Positions 13,385 to 22,300 of a DNA stretch of 64,000 nt are shown here, one piece after another. Positions within the stretch are counted from its first letter, which is position 1; every line of letters starts with the position of its first letter. The notes below the pieces were generated by a model. That model made no database searches. It was not told the origin of the DNA and worked only from the letters and a program-made list of their open reading frames with translations. A program made the translations under genes and the position numbers. The stretch is from Mimachlamys varia (taxonomy: Eukaryota; Mollusca; Bivalvia; Pectinida; Pectinidae): contig OX392542.1 of the NCBI GenBank assembly GCA_947623455.1, positions 8,935,625 to 8,999,624 of the forward strand, given 5' to 3'.

Positions 13385-14159
13385 TTAGTAATGTTTTATT
13401 GAATTTCCAATATCCTGGTCCTCTAGAAGTGTTTGCGATATCTAGAATTAATGATACTGCTAGGTGGTCAGTTGATTTAATCATTGCTGGGCGTATGTCA
13501 GTATTTAACATCTTTGGTGTTAATTCCTTAGATACTAGAAAATAATCAATTCTACTGGCTTCTCTGTTTGAATTTTTCCTTCGCCAAGTAAATTGTTTTT
13601 TATTTTGGTGTTTTAACCTCCAAAGATCAGTTAAATTTAGATCCTTTTTCATTGCCTTAAGGCTATGTACACATTTATGTATTTTGTTTACTGACTTCCT
13701 GTCTATATTAGCTTGTATATCATTCCAATCTCCTCCGATAATGACAAGTCCTTGATTAAATTCTTCTATTTTTGATTTAATATTCTTGAAAAAAGTATTT
13801 CTTTGATGTTTATCATTTGATGCGTAAATGTTTGCTATTGTAAATACATTGTTATTTATTTCGATGTTGATCATGATACATCTGCCTTTGTCGTCACGCC
13901 ATGTATTTATTACTTCATATCTAAAATTATCTTTTAGTAGAATGGAAACCCCCCTACTTTGACTAGTACCAAAACTATGGATGAGCTCTCCCTGCCATTC
14001 AGTGTTGATATGTTTTATGTTGGTTTCTGTAAAGTGTGTCTCTTGTATACATATTATGTTTGCCTTTTGTTGTTTCACCCATTGATAGAATCTATTTCTT
14101 TTCTGTTTTTCTCCAAGTCCCTGTGTGTTCAGGGTTATGCAATGCATTTTGTCAGTCAT
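13385..14159 (-). pseudogene. LINE ORF2, endonuclease part (upstream of the insertion)
   Basis: An apurinic-type (exonuclease-endonuclease-phosphatase) domain starting at the ATG at 14159. Visible motifs are LNTQG (metal-binding Asn), IQETH (catalytic Glu), NIYASN, GGDWND (Asp/Asn pair), RIDYFLVS and STDHLAV (Asp-His). The domain nicks target DNA to prime reverse transcription. After GYWKFNKTLL the frame runs into the pearl-like insertion and soon stops. Its first eight bases overlap the end of the middle ORF (ATGACTGA), which supports this start. Confidence 0.9.
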
Positions 14160-15627
14160 ATGAATTGTTTTTTATGTGTTTATTTATGTATGCATATGCT
14201 ATTACCTTTATCTTGCATGAAATCATATTTTGAGTGTTTATATATATGTATAGTGTTATTGAACATTTGTTTATATCTTCTTTACTTGGTATTTTTTGCA
14301 TCATCTGGATTTCAGTGCTATATACATGTATTTTCTTTGGGGAATTGTTATCTTTTGTTATTGTATTTTGTGTATTTACAAATGTTATTATTCTAGGATA
14401 TTCAATATTAATTTTGCATATATATTCAGTCATGATATATTTACACACATATTCAACTATAGTGCATTTACCCAAATATTTGATCATGATACATTTACAC
14501 ACATATTCAACCATGCTGCATTTACTCGCATTTTCATTCATGATATAGTTACATGTATATTCTATCTTGGTGCATTTATCTACATATTCAACCATGTTGC
14601 ACTTGCACACATATTCGACCATTGTGCATTTACACACATATTCAACCAAGGTGCATTTACACCCATATTCAACCATGCTGCATTTACCCACATATTCATG
14701 CATGATATATTTACACCTACATATATATTCTATGCATTTACCCACATATTTGATCATGATACATTTACACACATATTCAACCATGCTGCATTTACCTACA
14801 TATTCAACCATGTTGCACTTACAAACATATTCAACCATGCTGCATTTACCCACATATTTGATCGTGATACATTTACACACATATTCAACCATGCTGCATT
14901 TACCCACATATTTGATCATGATACATTTACACACATATTCAACCATGCTGCATTTACTCTCATTTTCATTCATGATATAGTTACACCTATATTCTATCTC
15001 GGTGCATTCACCTACATATTCAACCATGTTACACTTACAAACATATTCAACCATGGTGCATTTACACACATATTCAACCAAGGCAAATTCGCATATGAAT
15101 TCAATCATGTAACCATAATATACATATTTATTCATGATACATTCAAATACATATTCTGTAATGATAAATTGCTGTACATATTCAATCATTGTATAAGTGG
15201 GAACTATTTTCTCACGAACGTAACCTGTATGTTTAGTAATATAACCATACATTTTAGCTCGAGAATGATGTAGTTTCTTCAAGTTTATATCTGTTTTTAG
15301 TAATAAATGTTTGTGATTTGACTCTAAATGACTGTCATTTTCTTTGTTATCATATACCATATATAACCAATTATTATTTGTATTGTGAAGCAAGTAGATC
15401 TCATAACCACTCTGCTTCACATCAACCTTTTCATACTTACTGCTGTGGAGGCACAGCATAATAAATATTGGTAAGGTGGCCATACAGTCAGTTGTATTCA
15501 TTATCCAGCTCATAAGTCCATATACACGTGCGCACATATTTATCATCATCATCAATAGTAAGAGTGTTCCAAATGTTCTTTGATGATAATGACTTACATG
15601 TTTATGTTTAATGTTGGGGCTCATCAC
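14152..15627 (-). CDS. LINE middle ORF: hydrophobic N-terminus and about 29 nine-residue Cys-rich repeats
   Basis: An open frame of 491 codons lies exactly between ORF1 and ORF2, overlapping both. It begins in the TGATG string that ends ORF1 and ends in the ATGACTGA that starts ORF2. Residues ~17-35 are strongly hydrophobic (LLLLMMMINMCARVYG) and look like a signal peptide or membrane anchor. Residues ~143-405 are tandem copies of a nine-residue unit such as MVEYVCKCT, with Tyr nearly fixed and C-x-C alternating with G-x-C. The tail is Lys/Asn-rich. I do not recognise the protein. The repeat tract is also open on the other strand, so openness alone is weak evidence. The double overlap, the single frame and the synonymous third-base variation (TGT/TGC, GTT/GTC, AAA/AAG) are better evidence. 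It may be a real third LINE protein or an expanded spacer minisatellite. Confidence 0.5.
   Translation of the reverse strand: MMSPNIKHKHVSHYHQRTFGTLLLLMMMINMCARVYGLMSWIMNTTDCMATLPIFIMLCLHSSKYEKVDVKQSGYEIYLLHNTNNNWLYMVYDNKENDSHLESNHKHLLLKTDINLKKLHHSRAKMYGYITKHTGYVREKIVPTYTMIEYVQQFIITEYVFECIMNKYVYYGYMIEFICEFALVEYVCKCTMVEYVCKCNMVEYVGECTEIEYRCNYIMNENESKCSMVEYVCKCIMIKYVGKCSMVEYVCKCITIKYVGKCSMVEYVCKCNMVEYVGKCSMVEYVCKCIMIKYVGKCIEYICRCKYIMHEYVGKCSMVEYGCKCTLVEYVCKCTMVEYVCKCNMVEYVDKCTKIEYTCNYIMNENASKCSMVEYVCKCIMIKYLGKCTIVEYVCKYIMTEYICKINIEYPRIITFVNTQNTITKDNNSPKKIHVYSTEIQMMQKIPSKEDINKCSITLYIYINTQNMISCKIKVIAYAYINKHIKNNSYD
14412..15198. repeat. 27 bp tandem repeat inside the LINE
   Basis: Degenerate 27 bp units, on the + strand of the type ACATATTCAACCATG followed by a TGCATTTAC block, about 29 copies. 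The unit length is a multiple of three, so both strands keep long open frames. It encodes the nine-residue repeat of the middle ORF on the minus strand. Confidence 0.9.
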
Positions 15628-16679
15628 GCGTCCTCTTTGGATTTCTTTTTGGGTTTCGAACCAGTCTCCAGCTGTTCAGCTGGTGTTGGAGGGGATCTCA
15701 TTTCTGTGCTGTACGTTTTCCTTGAAGGGGTTTCAGAGAGTTTTATGTATTTGTCCATAGTGTTTTGTTCTTTCATCATTATTTTTTTCAGTCTCTTTTC
15801 TTCCTTTTTTCTCTCTTTCTTTTCTTTGTCTGTAAGTGTTTTTACTTCAGATGGGGGTTGATGTTGTGGCACAGGAGAAGTCGAATCAGAGGCTTGAACA
15901 TTTTGGTTGATGCCACTGAGGATCGGTATCTGTGATGCTTGGTGATCAGAACCGTTTTCACTTTCAACGTCACCCTCGTCTTCCAATGCGTTTGAATCTG
16001 TGCCAGAGGACTCAATGTCTTTACAATCGGCCGCCTTATGACCAAAGTTGCCACATTCCCTGCACTTTATCGAGTTTTCGCAGTTTTTAGATAGGTGGCC
16101 TTCCTCCATGCAGTTGTTGCACTTTAGTGTTTTGTTTGGTTGTCCATAATGGATGACAACTGCTCTATATCTGCCTATCTCCATGTTGACATCTAGTGGC
16201 TCTGAAAACTTTTTAACTACCGCTATTCGGTCACCCGTCTCGCAGTTAGTTAAACGTCCGTCCACCCGTAGTTTTTCCCTGTAGAAACTCACAATTTCTA
16301 TGTCTCTAACCGAGAAAATCCTTTTGATTTGACCATCATCAGCGGATAGTGGTACGTGTTTGATTCTGACGGTTGTCACAGAGTCTTTCATATGCAACTG
16401 TGAGAATGGTCGATTTGGATTAGCATCATACATGTATATGTTTATGGTTCTACCTCTGAGTTGTATCCCAGATGTCAGGAGCGAGTTCCGGCTACTCTGA
16501 CAATCCGTATATATACGCCACAGCCCGCGAACTCTTTGAATACCGACTATGGTTTCACTGGGGATCGTTTGCGCTATGGCTCTATATAGTTCAACATGAG
16601 TTAACCATCGTCCTCTTGTTGGTTTGTTCCAGCCAAAGATATCGGTTTCTTTTATGAAAACAGGTTTTGTTGTATTTAT
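15624..16679 (-). CDS. LINE ORF1, gag-like RNA-binding protein with two zinc knuckles
   Basis: The frame is open for 351 codons from a TAA at 16680-16682 to the TGA at 15624. The first ATG (16433) is 82 codons in. The upstream part still looks like coding sequence for this family (GWNKPTRGRW, GIQRVRGLW, GIQLRGRTINIY), so the true start is lost, lies further up or is non-ATG. From the first Met, CCHC knuckles lie at residues 105-118 (CNNC...GHLSKNC) and 124-137 (CREC...GHKAADC). A Lys/Glu-rich coiled stretch follows near residue 205. ORF1 proteins of this kind bind the element RNA in ribonucleoprotein particles. The stop codon overlaps the next start (TGATG). Confidence 0.85.
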   Translation of the reverse strand: MNTTKPVFIKETDIFGWNKPTRGRWLTHVELYRAIAQTIPSETIVGIQRVRGLWRIYTDCQSSRNSLLTSGIQLRGRTINIYMYDANPNRPFSQLHMKDSVTTVRIKHVPLSADDGQIKRIFSVRDIEIVSFYREKLRVDGRLTNCETGDRIAVVKKFSEPLDVNMEIGRYRAVVIHYGQPNKTLKCNNCMEEGHLSKNCENSIKCRECGNFGHKAADCKDIESSGTDSNALEDEGDVESENGSDHQASQIPILSGINQNVQASDSTSPVPQHQPPSEVKTLTDKEKKERKKEEKRLKKIMMKEQNTMDKYIKLSETPSRKTYSTEMRSPPTPAEQLETGSKPKKKSKEDA

Positions 16680-16989
16680 TTATTTTGTTTACATGTTTTC
16701 TATCCTTTTCAGATCGGACAATGGTGCATCCGATTGTCATTCCGTCGCTTACAATCATGAAAAAATGAGAGAAGACATTCTACTGGATGCGGTAAAACAT
16801 GGACCATCATGATGGTATGCATTTTCTATATGTAACGTCTGATGATGGTGGACTATTAAGATCGCTCTTCGTCCGACTGTCCTAAAACTTTTATAGTGAT
16901 CGAAATTTCTTGAGAAGCGTTCATTGGATCATTATCAAATTATCTGTAAATTTGTGTAGATCGGTTGTTGTGCGTAGCCATTTTTTGGA
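16680..16989. other. LINE 5' flank, no clear gene
   Basis: It probably holds the 5' UTR of the LINE. On the + strand, a short open stretch after a TTTTCAG acceptor-like site (16713-16791) reads like an ankyrin N-terminus (EDILLDAVKHG). It stops after 33 codons, and its best donor gives phase 0, which does not fit the downstream exons. Confidence 0.3.
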
Positions 16990-17330
16990 CTAATCAAAAA
17001 ACAAAATCAGATAATACCAAAGCGTCAACAAAACCATAATCCGAACTCAAAATCGATTAAACTAGAGGCAAAATAGGAACATAAGAAATATTTACACCGA
17101 GACTCTCGTAAAAGCACAAAAGAATAAGACCAGATGTTCCGGAATGGTAAGCGTCTTCTGTTTTATCGACGACACCCGCCAAGTAAATCTTTGTCACATC
17201 CAAAACGAGAACTGAGCATCATTGTCAATCACAATAAGTAAGCATACAAATGATCATACTCAAAGCGTCCATCTTCATATCACTTATATATAATATCATA
17301 CAGAATAATTATCAATGAGACAAAGATAAA
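16990..17330 (-). mobile_element. Penelope-like element relic, 3' end
   Basis: The reverse complement matches the 3' untranslated part of the elements at 25700-26130 and 55500-55790. Landmarks are a CATCGACGACACCCGCC-type block, ACCAGATGTTCCGGAA, the TCTCGTAAAAGCACAA block and CAAAATCGATTAAAC. No coding part remains. Confidence 0.7.
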
Positions 17331-18279
17331 GGATGACAGGTATCCATGTTGTTTTGTGTTTTTAGTTATCGCTATTTCAGGGGAGATGCATTGCTGTTAT
17401 CATCTTAACTTTCATATGCAGGTTCCCTTGGTCAGTAGTACACTTAACAAAACTGTTGTAGGCCTGCAACAGTCCTTTGTTGTTCTCATTTAATTTTCGG
17501 GACTAATAAAAAAAACACAATGTCATAATAAATGGAGGCCGTTCTAGGTTCTTACAGTAACAGTTTGTTTTCGCTATTTATCGAAAAAGAATGAATGGAT
17601 CATTCTCAACTGTCATACATGTATGAAGGCCCCCCCCCCTTCCCCTATTTGTATAAAATTGCCCGAAGTGACATGCAATATTTATCATATTATACCGAAT
17701 CTACCCAACACGACCACATAATATGCAATTAAAACAGACCATTAGGTCAAATGTTATTGTTCATTACGTCATCCTGCAATTATGACGTCAAAATATATAG
17801 CGTTGGCCCGTAGTCCTTGACTCCGGGCCAATATACGAAACTATTGACCGGAGCAGCTACTAAAATTGCATAGGCACTTAACTCAATGAGGTAAAGTATA
17901 TATATTTTCGAATTTAAGAGCTAGTTACGGCTATAACGAAATGCATCATGAATCTTTCCCACTTTTTATTCCCCCGCCACGAAGGGGGGGGGGGGGGGGG
18001 GGGGGGGGGGGGTAGTGTTACCCATGTCCGTCCCGTCGCGTCGCGTCCCGTGGTAATGTGACCAGCTTGGGGCAGGGCATTTATGTCTCACATACATTTC
18101 TAGTCTTATGTAGGTTCACTTTGGTTCTCTGTCATACAAACTAATATTGCAAACTGGTAATCGATTGTGACAATGACAGTTTGCTATCTATTTTATGAAG
18201 AATACTGGATGGATCTTCCTCAGATGTACGACCAAGTGGTCATTAGCTGTGTACGACACAGGAGTTGGAGAGGCTGAAT
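17331..18279. other. No gene seen; homopolymers and short inverted repeats
   Basis: It contains a run of C at about 17628-17638, a CRE-like TGACGTCA near 17784, an 8 bp inverted repeat (TTGGCCCG/CGGGCCAA) near 17804-17832 and a long G run (next entry). No open frame is convincing. Confidence 0.4.
17984..18012. repeat. Poly(G) run of 29
   Basis: Twenty-nine consecutive G residues followed by TAGTGTTACCC. The run could form stacked G-quartets. Its exact length is unreliable in most sequencing chemistries. Confidence 0.85.
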
Positions 18280-18650
18280 AAGTCTATGATAAAGTTTTAT
18301 GGTTGCCATCTTAGTCTCATTGCGATATATTCAGCATCATTGTATGCTATAAAGGTGGAGGTTTGCGAAGATGCTCGTTAGCAAGCCTGCTTGTTGCGAT
18401 TGAGAGTGATTCCTCAGTTCTGGCTTTGAGGTCGTTATATGTACCTCGATGTGACTTAGTTTACATGAGAACGCTAAATCTTCCGGAACACCTGGTCTTA
18501 TTCTTTGTACTTTTGCAAGGGTTTCTGTGCAAATTTTGTCTTCGTTTCTTTTTAGTTTCTAGTTTAAAAGTGCAGCACATGTGTGTTACGTCATCTTTAA
18601 TAGGTTTTTAGATTGGATCATGGTTTAGCTGACGCTTTGGTATGCTCTGA
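18280..18650 (+). mobile_element. Penelope-like element relic, 3' end
   Basis: It carries the block AAGTTTTATGGTTGCCATC, followed by TCTTCCGGAACACCTGGTCTTA and TACTTTTGCAAGGGT, the same order as in the 3' part of the copy at 55410-55700. The coding content is lost. Confidence 0.65.
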
Positions 18651-19280
18651 TTTTTTTCTTTCATCTTTGAATTGGCAGTTAAATACTATTACATGTATAT
18701 ATGTATTACTATTTCGTTAGAGAGATTTTTATATTATTATAACTTTGAGCAAATAAAAGGAAATAAGAGAAAAGGAGGTAAACGATCCAGGAACGGTATG
18801 CACCAAGTATCAGATGAGCTACCAAGGCCATCGACGTCGTTTTGATATTGTGAAAACTCCTTCGTTCCATCGTCTATGAGTTAATGGAATAATCACAAAA
18901 CTTTCTTGCATGTTTCCCTTTGAACCCGAATGTTTACAACACAGAAATCGCTATTTAGACATGATACATGGCTATTTCCATACCAGGCCTTGTATTAATC
19001 AGAGATCCCAATATCGGCACGAGGGTCGCAGGCCCAAGGGGCGATATTGGGTTATAATTACTATAAACATGAGTATTTATCAATCATACAACCTCTCAGT
19101 ATTTTATAGTAAGTAAATACAAATTAAACTTTGTGTAATGTCATTTATAAATGTTCCTGAATGTGTTTTTACTCAATTTTGATAATCAAGCTTAGGTAAA
19201 TTGTTATAGAAACCATTCAGTCGTTTCATACGGAGGTGATCGGTCGTGTGATACTATGTTTGCTTCTATTTTTAGCACGC
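18651..19280. other. Upstream region of the ROCO gene; no ORF
   Basis: AT-rich. A short inverted repeat (CCCAATATCG / CGATATTGGG) lies at about 19005-19055. No coding signal. If the first exon at 19330 is right, this stretch holds the promoter-proximal DNA. Confidence 0.4.
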
Positions 19281-19288
19281 TATATAAG
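19281..19288 (+). promoter_or_regulatory. Candidate TATA box of the ROCO gene
   Basis: TATATAAG lies 49 bases upstream of an ATG at 19330. Transcription would be expected to start near 19311, giving a very short 5' UTR. It is supported mainly by its position just ahead of a short exon that fits the frame of the next ankyrin exon. Confidence 0.35.
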
Positions 19289-19329
19289 TACAGGTTCACT
19301 GGACTCAGAGGTCAGAGGCCGCTGATAAG

Positions 19330-19342
19330 ATGGAAAAACAAG
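19330..19342 (+). CDS. ROCO gene exon 1 (candidate), four codons
   Basis: ATG GAA AAA CAA plus one base, then GTCTGT as donor. It ends in phase 1, which is what the first ankyrin exon needs, and gives a natural ankyrin-protein start (MEKQD then AVHIAA). The donor is weak and the exon is tiny. A start elsewhere, even upstream of this window, remains possible. Confidence 0.35.
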
Positions 19343-22300
19343 GTCTGTACATGCAATATATATTTTTTTGCATTTGCTAATTAATAGCTTGACTGAAAGC
19401 TCTATATCTTTTCCCAACACCTCCCCTTTTAATCCACCTTTGTTTGTATTTACATTCATAGTATGTTGACCAATGTCATACATACATATAAAATTATCGG
19501 ATATAAATGTTCACCTTTTATCTGGTTATGGTTATCAGGTCTTTAATTTATTTTGGTTCATGTCACATTAGTTCCAACTGTAGTTGTATCCATATCATAC
19601 ACATCATTATTTAAGTGTATATATAAATGTTTTCATTTAAATATACAACCATACCATACATACCATGAAATTTGGCTAGGTCAAAGTGAGACAACACTGC
19701 CGGCTGGTCAGAGCATGGATAAATCTACTTCCCTCTTCCACCAAAGTGGGAATAAGGGTTGGGCAGCCCGCTCTCCAACAATTTGACCTTTATTCCGATT
19801 CTAGCTGATCTCGTTTCAGTGATTGGTATCCGGTTTGGTGTTCTTCACAATCCCATCTGAAAATGATCTCTTTTTCTGAAAAGTTTTATAAATGTATAAC
19901 TTTGTTTGAACACGTTTTTCATAACCCCATCTTAGACTTGACTCTTTACCCAACAAGTTTTATAGGTGTACAACTTTGATTTGACTGATTATCTAAAAGA
20001 TTTTAGAAATATACCACTATTGAAAGTTGTATATGTACATTTATATACATACGTCGTTTAATATAACGGCCATATTCAATTCGAATATTTGGTGTTTGTT
20101 ATTTACTTTAAGTTGTACAAGTCTAACTAGCTTGCCATGATAATGATAGGAATCATTTATAAATAATAAATAGAACTATTTAGACGTTGATTTTAATACA
20201 AAAAATATCTTCGGTGAGAGTGATGCTAATTCTTATGAAACTAATTACAATATTGTCAAATCTGTTCAAACGTTTATAAAGCAAAAGAAACGATTGGATA
20301 CTTCCTGAATCTGAACCATTGACAGCCGGCACAGGAACTGTAAACTCTTCATACCTACTCTCTATAATTTCTTCCTATACTTTATTTTGTAATACAGCTT
20401 TAAACATGTATATATGCCAAGTTATAGATATAGATGAGAAGATTACTTAAGAATGTGTATTCTTTAAATCCTATTACAAAATTTAATAACAATCATATTT
20501 AAATTAGAGAGTCCCAGTGTTCATTGTATTGTTTCCCAACAGATGAGAGTTCCAACTTGCTTTAGACTGTTTTTTCGTTGGTACTGTCTATTGTGTCAAA
20601 CTATTTTAATTGGCAGGTGTTATACATTACACATGATCATTATTTTATGTTGTTTGTTTTAATTACTTCCATGGTACAAACTAATTGTATAAAACTTTGT
20701 AATAAAGCAGCATTTGAGAGAACTATTTTCTTAAATTACCTTCTTAATAGAAGACCCAAGGTCATTTATTAACGTTTAGTGGTTGAGCCAGAGCCGCGGG
20801 AAACATCTTTTAGCAACCGCATTTTTTCATGAAGGTATTAAGATGCTTCTATTCATGCATAATGCATATTTTATCGAATTGATATAAATTAATAATGACA
20901 AAATATATGTATGATGTACCGCAATAAAACAAACCCTTAAGGCTAGATGTATGGCACTAGGTGTTTTGCTGATATAACCTTTCATCTGCAATGGAAATTA
21001 AAGTAATTTATTGGACACGAGCATTATTTGTGTACTATATATCCAGATCATAAAGATTAATATCAGTTTATAAGCTGACGTCCCATATATGAAAACGTTC
21101 ATTATTTTCTATCTTGTGGTTTAAAAGCATCATGAACTCATTGTTAATCCATTCGGGATTTAAATGTTCTGACTACTGGTGACTAGGTAACTACGGCATC
21201 AGAAAGAGAATTCGAATGGTAAAATCTACATATATATTTCAAAATATTTATAACAAACACGTTTTTATTAACTTTCAACAGTAGACCTATTCTATTTAAA
21301 TAAGACTGATAAATTGACAATATTTTATGACTTTTTTCGCTTACTTTACTTAAGCATTTTTAAAGATATTTTCTGTTGACGCTTGAAGTCGCTTTTTAAT
21401 TAGCGAGACCGCTTGAGGTCGGTATTTTGTCTATTTGATCAATAGATCTTGGAACGTACGGTATTTTGCAATACATTATGTCGACCGGATTATGTAGTGA
21501 CCAATACGATAGGAAAGCCATTGTGACACATTCAGTTTTTTTCAAAAGGGAAAAAGGAGTCGTGTAGCTGTTGATAAAAACGCTTGAAACACTATTTTTT
21601 AACTTCCTTTCAAACAATCAACTATCCGGATTCGTCATATTCCATTGACGTTAAAATTGGAGCGGTGATATTTTACTTTTACTTTTATTTCATTTTTTTC
21701 CAAATCAGGAGCGGTAAATCCGACGAACAATAAATCCAATTGGTATGGCCTGAAAATTTTGTTATAGATCTCACATACCTAAAACTAAATATCGAAGAAA
21801 GCGTATCTGTATCAAACTATTTTAGTACAATAATAATGCAATTGTTCAAACGCTTTACAGAATATACAAAATCGATATGGAATTTCGTTGACAAGTCGTT
21901 CACATTTAACACCGTTGCTATGACACGTTGATAAAGCAATGAGTTTAGATTATTGTTTGGAAAATTAAGATAAGTGTTTTTAAGTTCTAATTTCAGCAAT
22001 CATTTATATATGTAAACATGTTAATTTGACATCGCTATCTTACCAGAAGCGATAATACTCTAACTACGGTGTATTAGCATGCTTTCTCCATATCTTTTAA
22101 GGACTAGGCACAGCCATATTGGTTGTTACCTGGATGAAAATGGTAATATTGAAATTTTTATGTTTCCTTCCAATACATGGCATAAGCTTTATCCCATTAT
22201 GTTAAATATTGATTTAAAATGCAGTTAAGCCCCCAAAATTAAAAAATCTGTACTTAGGAAAAAAATATTCAGTAAATAATATCGAAATGAGAGTGCGCAA

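Larger units (their letters stand above)
7805..16679 (-). mobile_element. L1/Tx1-like LINE with three ORFs, interrupted by a pearl-like element
   Basis: A non-LTR retrotransposon on the minus strand, in the order ORF1 (15624-16679), middle ORF (14152-15627) and ORF2 (14159 down to 7805). ORF2 is split by an unrelated 2,581 bp insertion at 10804-13384. The limits given are the coding limits. The 5' UTR lies above 16679 and the 3' UTR below 7805, and neither end shows a poly(A) or target duplication that I could recognise. An APE-type endonuclease, a LADD-box reverse transcriptase and a C-terminal CCHC finger, with a two-knuckle ORF1, point to the L1/Tx1 group. A related CR1/I-type clade cannot be excluded by eye. 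Confidence 0.85.

Noticed and set aside
14296..15273. A 325-codon + strand frame opposite the LINE middle ORF
   Set aside because: It is the complement of a 27 bp repeat. It has no start or end tied to neighbouring frames, and the minus frame fits the LINE better.
16713..16812. Possible ankyrin-gene exon (EDILLDAVKHG) beside the LINE 5' end
   Set aside because: It stops after 33 codons, its better donor gives phase 0 while exon 2 needs phase 1, and the stretch may belong to the LINE 5' UTR.
17783..17790. CRE site TGACGTCA as a regulatory element
   Set aside because: An 8-base match is expected by chance at this scale, and it lies 1.5 kb from the proposed promoter with no supporting motif.
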